Source: Salinibacterium sp. G-O1
Lineage (GTDB): Bacteria; Actinomycetota; Actinomycetes; Actinomycetales; Microbacteriaceae
DNA: 64,000 bases
Assembly (NCBI RefSeq): GCF_030063305.1
Contig: NZ_JASISV010000002.1
Location: 124,001 to 188,000, forward strand
Reading direction: 5' to 3'
A program made the position numbers and the translations under genes. Positions 44,528-54,260 of the stretch are shown here, piece after piece (positions within the stretch are counted from its first letter, which is position 1; each line of letters opens with the position of its first letter). The notes below the pieces were generated by a model, which did not search any database, had not been told where the DNA came from, and saw only the letters and a program-made list of their open reading frames with translations.

Positions 44528-45691
44528 GTGACATCAAACCAGAACTACCTAGCGGTAATCAAGGTAGTAGGCATCGGCGGTGGCGGAGTAAACGCCGTCA
44601 ACCGCATGATCGAGCTCGGCCTGCGAGGCGTCGAGTTCATTGCGATCAATACGGATGCCCAGGCGCTGCTGATGAGCGACGCCGACGTCAAGCTTGACGT
44701 CGGCCGCGAATTGACACGCGGGCTGGGTGCAGGCGCAGACCCCGAAGTGGGTCGTCGAGCCGCTGAGGATCACGCCGAAGAGATCGAGGAGGCGCTAGCC
44801 GGCGCTGACATGGTCTTTGTCACCGCGGGTGAAGGTGGCGGTACCGGTACAGGTGGCGCCCCCGTCGTTGCTCGCATCGCCAAATCGATTGGCGCACTGA
44901 CCATCGGTGTCGTTACGAAGCCCTTCGGCTTCGAGGGCAAGCGGCGCTCGGCGCAGGCTGAGATCGGAGTCGACAGCCTCAAGAACGAGGTCGACACGCT
45001 CATTGTCGTTCCGAACGACCGCCTCCTGGAAATCAGCGACCGCGGCATCAGCATGCTCGAAGCGTTCGCCACGGCCGACCAGGTTCTGCTCGCTGGTGTC
45101 CAGGGCATCACCGACCTGATCACGACCCCTGGGCTCATTAACCTCGACTTCGCCGACGTGAAGTCCGTCATGCAGGGCGCAGGCTCCGCGTTGATGGGAA
45201 TCGGCTCGGCTCGCGGCGCGGATCGTGCGATCAAGGCTGCAGAACTCGCAGTGGCATCACCGCTGCTTGAGGCCTCGATCGAGGGAGCGCACGGCGTGCT
45301 CCTGTCGATCCAGGGTGGTTCGAACCTCGGCATCTTCGAGATCAACGACGCTGCGAGGCTCGTTCAGGAAGCAGTGCACCCCGAGGCGAACATCATCTTC
45401 GGTGCGGTCATCGACGACACCCTCGGAGACGAGGTGCGCGTCACGGTGATTGCCGCGGGATTCGATGGCGGAACGCCACAGGCGAAGCCCAATGAGGTTC
45501 GCCGCACGAACTACGTGGTTCCCGAGGTTGGCGCCCCTGCGGCAACAATCACCGGGCTCGACACCCCGCAGCAGCCTCTCGCCGAGACCCAGCCGTGGAG
45601 CCCCGAGCCCAGCCTCGTCAGGGCGGCACCGGTCGACCGCAGCTTTGACGATGACGAGTCGGAACTCGACATCCCCGACTTCCTCAAGTAG
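44528..45691 (+). CDS. ftsZ: cell division tubulin homologue FtsZ
   Basis: 387 residues from a GTG at 44528, with GGAGG upstream. GTPase motifs [26 protein letters not shown] (the tubulin signature) and NDRLLE are present, followed by a disordered linker and the conserved C-terminal peptide [14 protein letters not shown] that binds SepF and FtsA-type partners. It forms the Z ring. The next gene, yggS, starts seven bases downstream; a laccase-domain gene (yfiH/ylmD) found here in mycobacteria is absent. Confidence 0.98.
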   Translation: MTSNQNYLAVIKVVGIGGGGVNAVNRMIELGLRGVEFIAINTDAQALLMSDADVKLDVGRELTRGLGAGADPEVGRRAAEDHAEEIEEALAGADMVFVTAGEGGGTGTGGAPVVARIAKSIGALTIGVVTKPFGFEGKRRSAQAEIGVDSLKNEVDTLIVVPNDRLLEISDRGISMLEAFATADQVLLAGVQGITDLITTPGLINLDFADVKSVMQGAGSALMGIGSARGADRAIKAAELAVASPLLEASIEGAHGVLLSIQGGSNLGIFEINDAARLVQEAVHPEANIIFGAVIDDTLGDEVRVTVIAAGFDGGTPQAKPNEVRRTNYVVPEVGAPAATITGLDTPQQPLAETQPWSPEPSLVRAAPVDRSFDDDESELDIPDFLK

Positions 45692-45697
45692 TCGTCC

Positions 45698-46372
45698 ATG
45701 ACCGCAGTCCCACCGCTGGCTGAGCGGCTGCATGCGGTGCGTGACGGAATCGCGGATGCGGCGCGGGAGGCTTCCCGCGACGTCGCAGAAATCACGACCA
45801 TCGTGGTCACCAAGTTTCATCCGGCCACGATGGTGCGCGAGCTGCACGACCTCGGCGTACGGGATTTCGGCGAGTCGCGCCATCAGGAAGCGCAGCCCAA
45901 GATTGCAGATCTCGCCGATCTCGATGCGACGTGGCACTTCGTGGGTCAGTTGCAGTCGAAGAAGGCACGGCAGGTGGCCGCATATGTCGACGTGATTCAT
46001 TCGGTGGATCGGGATTCGCTGGCCACCGCCATCGCCGGCTACCCGCTCGAGGTGTTCATTCAGGTGAATTTGACCGAAGATTCGGGCCGGGGTGGTGCGG
46101 AGCCGGAGGCCATCCACCGACTCGCTGAGCATCTGGAGGGCGCAGCCGGGCTGACGCTGAGAGGGCTCATGGCCGTTGCGCCGCTCGGCGGCGAGGCCAG
46201 AGCCGCCTTCGCGCGGCTGCGGCAACTCTCGGAGCAGCTCGTGCAGATCGCGCCGCGTGCGAGCGCACTGTCGATGGGCATGTCCGGTGATTACCGGGAC
46301 GCGATCCTCGAAGGCGCGACACACCTGCGTATTGGCACGGCAATCACGGGTAAACGGCCCGAACACGGTTAA
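45698..46372 (+). CDS. YggS-family PLP-binding protein
   Basis: 224 residues. VVTKFHPATMVRELHDLGVRDFGESR includes the Lys that binds pyridoxal phosphate, and ATWHFVGQLQSKKARQVA, LRGLMAVAPLGG and LSMGMSGDYRDAILEGATHLRIGTAI complete the family. YggS proteins keep pyridoxal phosphate balanced and lack known catalytic activity. Located between ftsZ and sepF, as is standard for Gram-positive bacteria. Confidence 0.95.
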   Translation: MTAVPPLAERLHAVRDGIADAAREASRDVAEITTIVVTKFHPATMVRELHDLGVRDFGESRHQEAQPKIADLADLDATWHFVGQLQSKKARQVAAYVDVIHSVDRDSLATAIAGYPLEVFIQVNLTEDSGRGGAEPEAIHRLAEHLEGAAGLTLRGLMAVAPLGGEARAAFARLRQLSEQLVQIAPRASALSMGMSGDYRDAILEGATHLRIGTAITGKRPEHG

Positions 46373-46408
46373 TCTCGACCTACAAGCTTCACCACTCGGA
46401 GGAATGAA

Positions 46409-46876
46409 ATGGCAAATCCACTGCGCAAGACCATGGTCTACCTGGGCCTCGCGGATGAGGACTACGACTACGAGCAGGCTCCGTCCGCTCCCGTCGCTCC
46501 GGTGGCGCACCACACACCATCTGCTGCTCCGAACCGTGCGCCGGTTACCCCGATGCGCCGAACCAGCAATGCGCGACCGGCTGCGACCGAGATGAACGAG
46601 ATTTTGACCGTTCACCCCCGTCAGTACAAGGACGCCCAGGTCATCGCCGAGAATTTCCGCGAGGGCATCCCCGTCATCATCAACCTGTCACAGATGAGTG
46701 AGCCGGATGCTCGTCGACTCATCGACTTCGCCAGCGGTCTCTCACAGGGGCTCTTCGGCAAGATCGAGCGCGTCACAAGCAAGGTGTTCCTGCTGTCCCC
46801 AGCTCACGTCGCAGTGAGCGGTGACCACGCAGAGGCCGAGTCTGACGTCGACGCGTCGTTCTTCGCGCAGCAGTAA
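46409..46876 (+). CDS. sepF: cell division protein SepF
   Basis: 155 residues. The N-terminal helix [21 protein letters not shown] is amphipathic, binds membrane, and is followed by a Pro-rich linker. The C-terminal SepF domain (about 75-150; [31 protein letters not shown], then [15 protein letters not shown]) polymerises and binds the FtsZ C-terminal peptide. SepF anchors the Z ring in actinobacteria, which lack FtsA. GGAGG is close to the ATG. Confidence 0.97.
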   Translation: MANPLRKTMVYLGLADEDYDYEQAPSAPVAPVAHHTPSAAPNRAPVTPMRRTSNARPAATEMNEILTVHPRQYKDAQVIAENFREGIPVIINLSQMSEPDARRLIDFASGLSQGLFGKIERVTSKVFLLSPAHVAVSGDHAEAESDVDASFFAQQ

Positions 46877-46885
46877 CCTGTCAGG

Positions 46886-47191
46886 GTGACAATTGTTTCA
46901 CCCGTCTCCATCATCGCCCTGATCCTCAATGTGGCACTGACGATCTTTTTCGTCATGATGTGGGCCCGGTTTGCTCTCGATCTTGCGCGCACCTTCGCGC
47001 GTCGCTGGCGTCCGCAGGGGTTTGTCCTCGTGCTGGCGGAGGCAGTTTTCGTCGTCACAGACCCTCCGATCAAAGTGGTTCGTCGAGCTGTCCCTCCGCT
47101 GCGCATTGGCGGCGCAGCAATTGATTTCTCGTGGAGCATCGTGATGCTCGCGGTCATCATCCTCAATTCGATCGTTGCTCGATTTCTCTAA
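46886..47191 (+). CDS. YggT-family small membrane protein
   Basis: 101 residues from a GTG at 46886, nine bases after the sepF stop. Two membrane helices (about 7-26 and 77-98) and the FVVTDPPIKVVRRAVPPLRIGGAAIDFS block define the YggT family. It is conserved beside sepF and divIVA; its function is not clear, with suggested roles in membrane or division. Confidence 0.9.
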   Translation: MTIVSPVSIIALILNVALTIFFVMMWARFALDLARTFARRWRPQGFVLVLAEAVFVVTDPPIKVVRRAVPPLRIGGAAIDFSWSIVMLAVIILNSIVARFL

Positions 47192-47371
47192 AGGGCGCTT
47201 CGCGGCTCGTCATCGGGTTTGTCGCTGTACTGTGGAAATGGAATTTGTGGAGCCATGTGAAATCAAGGTGCAATGCTGTTGACTGCATTGCATAGAATGA
47301 CTTCCGTTGGCTCAATGTCATGCAGACGTTGAACGTCTCGCGAAAACAAGAAAGAGTGTGAGGTGGCGGCG

Positions 47372-48166
47372 ATGGCTTTAACTCCTGAAGACGTAGTGAA
47401 CAAGCGGTTCCAACCGACAAAGTTCCGTGAGGGGTACGACCAGGACGAGGTTGATGATTTCCTCGATGAGGTGGTCGTCGAGTTGCGTCGACTCAACCAG
47501 GAGAACGAGGAGCTGCGCCAGCGCCTCATCGCGAGTGACTCGCGAGTCAACGACAACGAGCGCTCAGGATCACAGCCGGAGCCCGTACAGGCAGCTCCGA
47601 GCTTCGTGCAGCAGCCCGAGACGGCTGTCATCGAGCCTGCTCCAGTAGCAGCCTCAGCGCCCGTCGCTGCCGCGCCAGCACCCGCACAGTCGATGGACAC
47701 CTCAGACACCGGCGGAACGAACAACCTTCTGCAGCTGGCGCGCCGCCTGCACGAAGAGCATGTTCGCGAGGGCGTCGAGAAGCGTGACGCACTCATCGCC
47801 GAGGGACACGCCACCGCAGCACGAATCGTCGAAGAGTCCGAGAGCGGCCACCGCGCCCAGATCGAGATCCTCGACGAGGAGCGCCAGAAGCTGGAGCACC
47901 GCGTCGAAGAACTCCGCAACTTCGAGCGTGAATACCGCCAGAAGCTCAAGGGCTACATCGAAGGCCAGCTGCGCGAGCTCGACAACGAGAGCAACGTGCT
48001 GACGTCGTCGAACAACGGCCCAGCTGCCGCTTTCATCGATGCGCCGGTCGGAGACTCATCGTCAACCGACGCTCCTGAGTTCGCTGACGCATCTGCCAAT
48101 TCGGAGCACTCGGCACAGGACGGCCAGCAGTCGCCCACGAACTTCAGCGGTTTTGCCGGAAACTAA
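47372..48166 (+). CDS. divIVA: polar growth protein DivIVA (Wag31)
   Basis: 264 residues from the ATG at 47372; GAGGTG lies seven bases before it; an in-frame GTG nine bases upstream is an alternative. MALTPEDVVNKRFQPTKFREGYDQDEVDDFLDEV is the membrane-binding DivIVA N-terminus with the first coiled coil. A Pro/Ala/Gln linker (about 60-115) leads to a long coiled coil (about 130-210) and an acidic Ser-rich tail. It marks poles, and directs apical growth in actinobacteria. TAGAAT at 47293 may be a promoter element. Last gene of the division cluster. Confidence 0.96.
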   Translation: MALTPEDVVNKRFQPTKFREGYDQDEVDDFLDEVVVELRRLNQENEELRQRLIASDSRVNDNERSGSQPEPVQAAPSFVQQPETAVIEPAPVAASAPVAAAPAPAQSMDTSDTGGTNNLLQLARRLHEEHVREGVEKRDALIAEGHATAARIVEESESGHRAQIEILDEERQKLEHRVEELRNFEREYRQKLKGYIEGQLRELDNESNVLTSSNNGPAAAFIDAPVGDSSSTDAPEFADASANSEHSAQDGQQSPTNFSGFAGN

Positions 48167-48761
48167 TCCGCAGCAGGCGACGGCCAGTAAACGCGAGATA
48201 AGCGCACGCGCTCTCGTAGTACTGGCCGTTGTTGCTGTGCTCGCGTATGTCGCCGACCGGATCAGCAAGATCCTGGTCGTCGAGAATCTCACCCTGGGTC
48301 AGCCCGTGGATGTGCTGGGCAACCTGCTCCAGTTCCACTACGTCGAGAACCCGGGAGCCGCGTTCTCGCTCGGTTCCGGCAGCACGTGGATCTTCGCCAT
48401 CATCGCGGCGGTCGTCGCGGTGTTCATCATCTTCTTCGCCCGCCGCATCCGGTCGACCGGATGGGCAGTGCTGTTCGGGCTCCTGCTCGGCGGGAACCTG
48501 GGAAACCTCACCGACCGACTGACCCGGCCTCCGGGTTTTGGGGTCGGACACGTCGTCGACTTCCTGCAGGTGTACGGCTTTCCCGCGATCTTCAATGTTG
48601 CAGACATCTCGATCGTCTCGAGCATGGGGCTGTTTATCCTGTTGACCATTCGCGGGGTGGGTCTCGATGGCACGCGCACTCCTCCGAAGGCAAAGACCTC
48701 GCAGCCTGCCGCTGACGACGAGTCGGCCTCCAGCGCACAGTCTCCGACGGATCCGGCCTGA
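48153..48761 (+). CDS. lspA: lipoprotein signal peptidase LspA
   Basis: 202 residues from a TTG at 48153, overlapping the divIVA end by 14 bases; the start is uncertain since an upstream ATG in the same frame would overlap divIVA by 128 bp. Four membrane helices are visible. [11 protein letters not shown] and [17 protein letters not shown] hold the conserved Asn and Asp residues of the aspartyl peptidase (GNLxDR and FNxAD). It removes the signal peptide of prolipoproteins. The C-terminus is longer than usual and is Ser/Ala-rich. Confidence 0.9.
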   Translation: MPETNPQQATASKREISARALVVLAVVAVLAYVADRISKILVVENLTLGQPVDVLGNLLQFHYVENPGAAFSLGSGSTWIFAIIAAVVAVFIIFFARRIRSTGWAVLFGLLLGGNLGNLTDRLTRPPGFGVGHVVDFLQVYGFPAIFNVADISIVSSMGLFILLTIRGVGLDGTRTPPKAKTSQPAADDESASSAQSPTDPA

Positions 48762-48763
48762 CG

Positions 48764-49684
48764 ATGGAATCTCGCAGTCTGCCGGTGCCGGAAGGTCTCG
48801 CTGGCGAACGAGTCGACTCAGCCATCGCCAAGCTCCTCGGATTCTCCCGGACCTTTGCGGCCGAGGTCGCCGAGCGTGGGGGAGTGCAACTCGACGGCCG
48901 CGTCCTCGTTAAGTCCGACCGGCTGGTCGCTGGCGGCTGGCTCGAGGTGTCGTGGCAATCCAAGGTCGAGCCTTCGATCATCCCGATCATCGTCACCGAC
49001 CTCGGGATCGTGTGGGACGACGACGACATCGTCGTGATAGACAAGCCCGCCGGAGTCGCTGCGCATCCCTCCATCGGCTGGGAGGGTCCCACGGTTTTGG
49101 GAGCTCTCGCCGGTGCTGGATTCAGGATTGCGACGACCGGAGCTGCCGAACGAGCCGGGATCGTGCACCGCCTCGATGTCGGAACGAGCGGCCTGATGGT
49201 TGTCGCCAAGACGGAGACTGCCTACACGGCGTTGAAGAGGGCGTTTCACGACCGGCAGGTACACAAGATCTACCATTCGGTGGTGCAGGGACACCCGGAC
49301 CCGCTGGCGGGCACCATCGATGCGCCAATTGGGCGTCACCCTGGCTCGAGTTGGAAGTTCGCGATCACCGCCGACGGCAAGGCGAGCGTCACACACTACG
49401 AAACGCTTGAGGCATTCCCGTCGGCATCGCTTCTCGAGGTCGAACTCGAAACGGGCCGCACCCACCAGATCCGGGTACACATGGCCGCGCAAAGACATCC
49501 CTGTGTGGGCGACACGATGTACGGCGCTGATCCGACAATCTCAGCCAAACTCGGGCTCACCCGGCAGTGGCTGCACGCGAAACGCCTCGGGTTCGAACAC
49601 CCGGCGACGCGAGAGCCTGTCGAGTTCGAAAGCCAGTACCCGGCCGACCTTCAACACGCACTTGAGGTGCTTCGGGGCGACTAG
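48764..49684 (+). CDS. RluD-type large-subunit rRNA pseudouridine synthase
   Basis: 306 residues. An S4-type N-terminal domain ([27 protein letters not shown]) precedes the catalytic fold; [16 protein letters not shown] contains the catalytic Asp, and [19 protein letters not shown] is the second conserved block. It makes pseudouridine in 23S rRNA. The ATG follows the lspA stop by two bases, so the genes are cotranslated. Confidence 0.93.
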   Translation: MESRSLPVPEGLAGERVDSAIAKLLGFSRTFAAEVAERGGVQLDGRVLVKSDRLVAGGWLEVSWQSKVEPSIIPIIVTDLGIVWDDDDIVVIDKPAGVAAHPSIGWEGPTVLGALAGAGFRIATTGAAERAGIVHRLDVGTSGLMVVAKTETAYTALKRAFHDRQVHKIYHSVVQGHPDPLAGTIDAPIGRHPGSSWKFAITADGKASVTHYETLEAFPSASLLEVELETGRTHQIRVHMAAQRHPCVGDTMYGADPTISAKLGLTRQWLHAKRLGFEHPATREPVEFESQYPADLQHALEVLRGD

Positions 49685-49769
49685 ATGGCCAACTCTGGCG
49701 CGTCAGTTTTTCACCCCACCAACCCGGGCTTAGGGTAGATTCACGCCCTCGAGCAAGTGAAGAGAACCA

Positions 49770-52700
49770 GTGTCATCCAGCGATTCCTTCGTGCATCTGC
49801 ATGTGCACAGCGAGTACTCGATGCTGGATGGAGCGGCCAGAATCGGGCCCCTCATGGAGGCTGCTGCCGCCGAGAAAATGCCCGCGATCGCCGTAACTGA
49901 CCACGGCAACATGTTTGGCGCCTACGAATTCTGGAAGCAGGCGACGGCAAACGGAATCAAGCCGATCATCGGCACCGAGGCGTACATCACGCCGGGCACG
50001 GCCCGCACTGAGAAGACCCGCATTCGCTGGGGCCAGAATCACCAGAACCAGGACGATGTCGGCGGCTCCGGCTCATACACCCACATGACGTTGCTCTCAG
50101 AGAACAACGAGGGCATGCACAACCTGTTCAGGCTGTCGTCCCTCGCGTCCATCGAGGGTTTCTACTTCAAGCCCCGAATGGACCGCGAACTGCTCAGCCG
50201 GTACGGCAAGGGCATTATCGCGACGACGGGATGCGTCGGTGGCGAGGTCCAGACCCGCCTCAGGCTTGGCCAGTACGAAGAGGCCAGACAGGCGGCATCC
50301 GACTTCCGAGACATCTTTGGCGCTGGCAATTTCTACGCCGAGATCATGGATCACGGAATCGACATCGAGAAGCGCACGATGAACGACCTCCTGCGTCTCG
50401 CCAAAGAGCTCGACCTGCCACTCGTGGCCACCAACGACCTGCACTACACGCACGCCCACGACTCGACCGCACACGCCGCACTGCTGTGCGTGCAGTCCGC
50501 ATCGACGCTCGATGACCCGAACCGTTTCAAGTTCGATTCAGACGAGTTCTACCTCAAGAGCGCCGCCCAGATGCGGCACCTCTTCCGTGACTACCCGGAG
50601 GCGTGCGACAACACCCTGCTCATCGCGGAGCGGTGCGAGGTCAACTTCCAGCATCGCGACCTCATGCCGCGTTTCCCGGTGCCTGAGGGCGAGACCGAGG
50701 CCAGCTGGTTCGAAAAAGAGGTGGACGCCGGCATGATGCGTCGCTTCCACAATGCGCCATCAGACGCACACCTGGCGCAGGCGAAGTACGAGGTCGACGT
50801 CATCAAGCAGATGGGGTTCCCCGGCTACTTCCTGGTCGTGGCCGACTTCATCTCGTGGGCAAAGGCGCAGGGCATCCGCGTCGGCCCCGGCCGAGGTTCG
50901 GCCGCCGGCTCCATGGCGTCGTACGCGATGGGCATCACCGAGCTCGATCCCATCGCCCATGGTCTGATCTTCGAACGATTCCTCAACCCCGAGCGTGTGT
51001 CGATGCCCGATGTGGACGTCGACTTCGACGATCGTCGCCGCGGTGAGGTGATCCGCTACGTCACCGAGAAGTACGGCGACGATCGTGTCGCCCAGATCGT
51101 CACCTACGGCACCATCAAAGCCAAGCAGGCACTGAAAGACTCCTCGCGAGTTCTCGGCATGCCGTACTCCGTCGGCGAGAAGCTCACCAAGGCCATGCCC
51201 CCGCCCGTGATGGGCAAGGATATGCCCCTCGGCGACATCCACAACAAGGATGCCGAACGGTACAAGGAGGCCGGAGACATCCGGGCGCTGATCGAGACCG
51301 ATGGTGAAGCAGCCAGGGTTTTCGAAACAGCGAAGGGTATCGAGAACCTGAAACGGCAGTGGGGTGTGCACGCCGCCGGCGTAATCATGTCGGCCGAACC
51401 GCTGCTCGACGTGCTTCCGATCATGAAGCGCGAAGACGACGGCGCGATCATCACCCAGTTCGACCAGCCGCCGCTCGAATCGCTCGGTCTGATCAAGATG
51501 GACTTCCTGGGGCTTCGAAACCTGACGGTGATCGAGGATGCCCTGCGGATGATCGCAGTTAACACCGGCACCACTCTCGTCATCGAAGACCTCGATCTCG
51601 ACGCGGACCAGGCAACATACGACCTTCTCGCGCGCGGTGACACGCTTGGCGTGTTCCAGCTGGATGGCGGCGCGATGCGCGCGCTACTGAAGCAGCTGAA
51701 GCCCACCAACTTCGAAGACATCTCGGCAGTGATCGCCCTATACCGCCCGGGCCCGATGGGCATGAACTCCCACACGAACTACGCGCTGCGCAAGAACGAC
51801 CTCCAGACGATCGACGCGATCCATCCCGAACTCGAAGAACCGCTGCGCGACATCCTCGGCACCACCTTCGGGCTGATCGTCTATCAGGAGCAGGTGATGT
51901 CGGTCGCGCAGAAGGTTGCCGGCTTCTCGCTCGGCCAGGCCGACGTGCTGCGACGCGCCATGGGAAAGAAGAAGAAGAGCGAACTCGACAAGCAGTTCGC
52001 TGACTTCGAGGGCGGCATGGTGGCCAACGGCTACAGCAAGCAGGCGGTGAAGGTGCTGTGGGAGACCCTGATGCCGTTCGCCGACTACGCCTTCAACAAG
52101 GCGCACAGCGCGGGCTACGGCGTGCTCAGCTACTGGACGGCCTACCTCAAGGCCAATCATCCGGCCGAATACATGGCGGCGCTTCTCACGAGCGTCGGTG
52201 ATTCCAAAGACAAGCTCGGCATGTATCTCAGTGAGTGCCGGCGCATGGGAATCAAGGTGCTCGCACCCGACGTCAACGAATCGTCGGTCGACTTCACCGC
52301 TGTCGCCGCCGAGGGAACACGAGGAGACGTGCGATTCGGCCTTGGAGCCGTGCGCAACGTCGGCCACAACGTCGTCGAAGCGATCTCGAAGGCCCGCGCC
52401 GAGAAGGGGCGCTTCACGTCCTTCCACGACTTCCTGCGCAAGGTTCCGCTGCAGGTCGCGAACAAACGCACCGTGGAATCGCTGATCAAGGCCGGAGCGT
52501 TCGACTCGCTCGGGGCGACGCGCAGGGCCCTCGCAGAGATCCACGAATCTGCAGTCGATGGCGCCGCCAGCGAGAAGCGCGCGGAAGCGAACGGGCAGGT
52601 CGGTTTCGACTTCGACAGCCTGTGGGACGAACCGGCCCAGGCCGAGCACGTTCCCGACCGTCCGGAGTGGGCCAAGCGCGACAAGCTCGCCTTCGAGCGC

Positions 52701-53303
52701 GAAATGCTCGGGCTCTACGTTTCCGATCACCCTCTCGCCGGGCTGGAAATTGCCTTGGCTAAACACCAGTCCGCATCCATCACGGAAATCATGGGCGGGG
52801 AGGTCGCTGGCGACGGGGAGCACGTCACCATCGCCGGGCTCATCACGAGTGTTCAGCATCGGGTAGCCCGCAACAGCGGCAACCAGTACGGCATCATCAC
52901 CGTCGAAGACTTCGCTGGTGAAATCAGCGTGATGTTCCTCGGAAAGGCATACCAGGAGTTTTCGCCCGGCCTCACGAACGACGCCATCGTGGTCGTGCGA
53001 GGGCGCGTCAGCGTGCGCGACGATGGCATGAACCTGCATGCCGTGAGCATGTTTGTTCCCGACACCGGGACGAGTCTCGGGTCGGGGCCGATCGTGATCG
53101 CCGTGCAGGAGACGAGGGCAACCACGGACGTGGTGACCGCGCTGAACGATGTGCTCATCCGCCACTCCGGCGCAAGCGAAGTGCGGCTCAAACTCATCAA
53201 GGGCGACACCGCCCGGATCTTCGAGATTCCGTTTCCGGTGACAGTCTCGGCAGACCTCTATGGCGAGCTGAAAACTCTGCTCGGGCCGAACTGCCTCACG
53301 TAG
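49770..53303 (+). CDS. dnaE: DNA polymerase III alpha subunit DnaE1
   Basis: 1177 residues from a GTG at 49770. The PHP domain at the N-terminus (VHLHVHSEYSMLDGAARI, TDHGNMFG) is followed by the polymerase domain with MPDVDVDFDDRRRGEV carrying the catalytic Asp residues and YRPGPMGMN; the helix-hairpin-helix and OB fold regions lie at the C-terminus (ITIAGLITSVQHRV-like region, about 1000). This is the replicative polymerase subunit. Preceded by TAGGGT and TAGATT as possible -10 boxes. Confidence 0.97.
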   Translation: MSSSDSFVHLHVHSEYSMLDGAARIGPLMEAAAAEKMPAIAVTDHGNMFGAYEFWKQATANGIKPIIGTEAYITPGTARTEKTRIRWGQNHQNQDDVGGSGSYTHMTLLSENNEGMHNLFRLSSLASIEGFYFKPRMDRELLSRYGKGIIATTGCVGGEVQTRLRLGQYEEARQAASDFRDIFGAGNFYAEIMDHGIDIEKRTMNDLLRLAKELDLPLVATNDLHYTHAHDSTAHAALLCVQSASTLDDPNRFKFDSDEFYLKSAAQMRHLFRDYPEACDNTLLIAERCEVNFQHRDLMPRFPVPEGETEASWFEKEVDAGMMRRFHNAPSDAHLAQAKYEVDVIKQMGFPGYFLVVADFISWAKAQGIRVGPGRGSAAGSMASYAMGITELDPIAHGLIFERFLNPERVSMPDVDVDFDDRRRGEVIRYVTEKYGDDRVAQIVTYGTIKAKQALKDSSRVLGMPYSVGEKLTKAMPPPVMGKDMPLGDIHNKDAERYKEAGDIRALIETDGEAARVFETAKGIENLKRQWGVHAAGVIMSAEPLLDVLPIMKREDDGAIITQFDQPPLESLGLIKMDFLGLRNLTVIEDALRMIAVNTGTTLVIEDLDLDADQATYDLLARGDTLGVFQLDGGAMRALLKQLKPTNFEDISAVIALYRPGPMGMNSHTNYALRKNDLQTIDAIHPELEEPLRDILGTTFGLIVYQEQVMSVAQKVAGFSLGQADVLRRAMGKKKKSELDKQFADFEGGMVANGYSKQAVKVLWETLMPFADYAFNKAHSAGYGVLSYWTAYLKANHPAEYMAALLTSVGDSKDKLGMYLSECRRMGIKVLAPDVNESSVDFTAVAAEGTRGDVRFGLGAVRNVGHNVVEAISKARAEKGRFTSFHDFLRKVPLQVANKRTVESLIKAGAFDSLGATRRALAEIHESAVDGAASEKRAEANGQVGFDFDSLWDEPAQAEHVPDRPEWAKRDKLAFEREMLGLYVSDHPLAGLEIALAKHQSASITEIMGGEVAGDGEHVTIAGLITSVQHRVARNSGNQYGIITVEDFAGEISVMFLGKAYQEFSPGLTNDAIVVVRGRVSVRDDGMNLHAVSMFVPDTGTSLGSGPIVIAVQETRATTDVVTALNDVLIRHSGASEVRLKLIKGDTARIFEIPFPVTVSADLYGELKTLLGPNCLT

Positions 53304-53324
53304 GACCCGCGCGCGGGCATCCCT

Positions 53325-53416
53325 CCTTCACCCCCAAATGAAGGAGATTTCCCGTCGGTGCCCCTGCTGGACGCGTGAGCGCTCCCGAAACGGAGGTTTT
53401 TCCTTCATTTGGACGG
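53325..53416. repeat. 92-bp element with 12-bp inverted ends, copy 1
   Basis: CCAAATGAAGGA at 53334-53345 and its inverted complement TCCTTCATTTGG at 53401-53412. The middle has the palindrome GAGCGCTC. Copy 2 at 53482 is almost identical. Possibly a small non-autonomous or palindromic repeat family, and may also act as a terminator between convergent genes. Confidence 0.85.
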
Positions 53417-53481
53417 TGGCGAGGGGCGGAGGGCACAGGATGCCAGGCGCCTAAGTGGCTTCGCGCGGCTCGCGGCGTCGC

Positions 53482-53574
53482 CCTTCACCCCCAAATGAAG
53501 GAGATTTCCCCGTCGGTGCCCCTGCTGGACGCGTGAGCGCTCCCGAAACGCAGGTTTTTCCTTCATTTGGACGG
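53482..53574. repeat. 93-bp element with 12-bp inverted ends, copy 2
   Basis: Inverted ends at 53491-53502 and 53559-53570. It differs from copy 1 by one extra C and one G to C change. The copies are 65 bp apart in the same orientation. Confidence 0.85.
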
Positions 53575-53612
53575 AAAGGGCGAGGGCGACGGCGAGTAGG
53601 ACGGGGCGTCAG

Positions 53613-54149
53613 CTAGGCCGTCTCGCCTGGCCTGAAGTAGCGGCGCTCGTGGTAGAGCAGGGCGTCATCCTCTGCTCCCAGCGAGCCGTCCTCGATCTGC
53701 ACCACGATGACCGCGTTGTGATGTACAGGATGCACCTCAATGATGGTGCCGAGCATCCACGCGGTGACATCGTCGAGAATGGGCACGCCGTACGGCCCCG
53801 AGTGCCAGTGCTCGCCCACAAATCGCACGGCATGGTCGGATGCCATGCGCTCGGCCAGATGGCGGGAGCGTGGGCCGAGCGTGTGGATCGCGACGCGGTT
53901 GCCCACGGTCATCGCGGGCCACGAACTGGATACCTGTGCCATGTTGAACGTGGCCAACGGTGGCACTGCCGACAGGGACGCCAGAGAAGTCGCCGTGAAA
54001 CCCGCTGGTGTTCCGTCCGGCATCAGCGCCGTCACCACTGCGACGCCAGCCGCATGGCGGCGGAAGGCGCGCTTGAACGCGTCAAGTCCATCGACAGGAA
54101 TCCGGTGGTGCTCGGCGGAGGGGGGCTGGGGTGCGGTTGGTTCATTCAT
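53613..54149 (-). CDS. flavin reductase family protein
   Basis: 178 residues with the FMN-binding split-barrel of flavin reductases: FKRAFRRHAAGVAVVTALMPDGTPAGFTATSLASLSAVPPLATFNMAQVSSSW is the flavin-binding start and HHNAVIVVQIEDG the ending strand. Such proteins reduce FMN or FAD with NAD(P)H and hand it to a monooxygenase, or are oxidoreductases of uncertain substrate. No oxygenase gene is next to it. The gene converges on dnaE and diverges from hisD. Confidence 0.87.
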   Translation of the reverse strand: MNEPTAPQPPSAEHHRIPVDGLDAFKRAFRRHAAGVAVVTALMPDGTPAGFTATSLASLSAVPPLATFNMAQVSSSWPAMTVGNRVAIHTLGPRSRHLAERMASDHAVRFVGEHWHSGPYGVPILDDVTAWMLGTIIEVHPVHHNAVIVVQIEDGSLGAEDDALLYHERRYFRPGETA

Positions 54150-54260
54150 ACGTTGTGATCAATCATGCTCCCGTTTCGGCCATCACTTCGACGTTCGGAT
54201 CGCCGGTTACGCCTCGTGACGCACGATGCTCTCATGTGCGCCAACTAATATTGGATGGCC

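Larger units (their letters stand above)
53304..53612. other. 309-bp intergenic stretch holding a twin repeat
   Basis: Between the dnaE and flavin reductase 3' ends, which face each other. It has no open frame with coding features. It holds two copies of a 92-93 bp element described separately, plus short GC-rich spacers. Confidence 0.85.

Noticed and set aside
51738-53165. 475-codon open frame on the minus strand within dnaE
   Set aside because: Mirror of the dnaE coding sequence; composition and lack of motifs argue against it.
53325-53574. CRISPR-like array
   Set aside because: Only two repeats, of more than 90 bp with inverted ends and one spacer of 65 bp; no cas genes.
53304-53612. IS element
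   Set aside because: No transposase frame inside or next to the repeats; each unit is under 100 bp.
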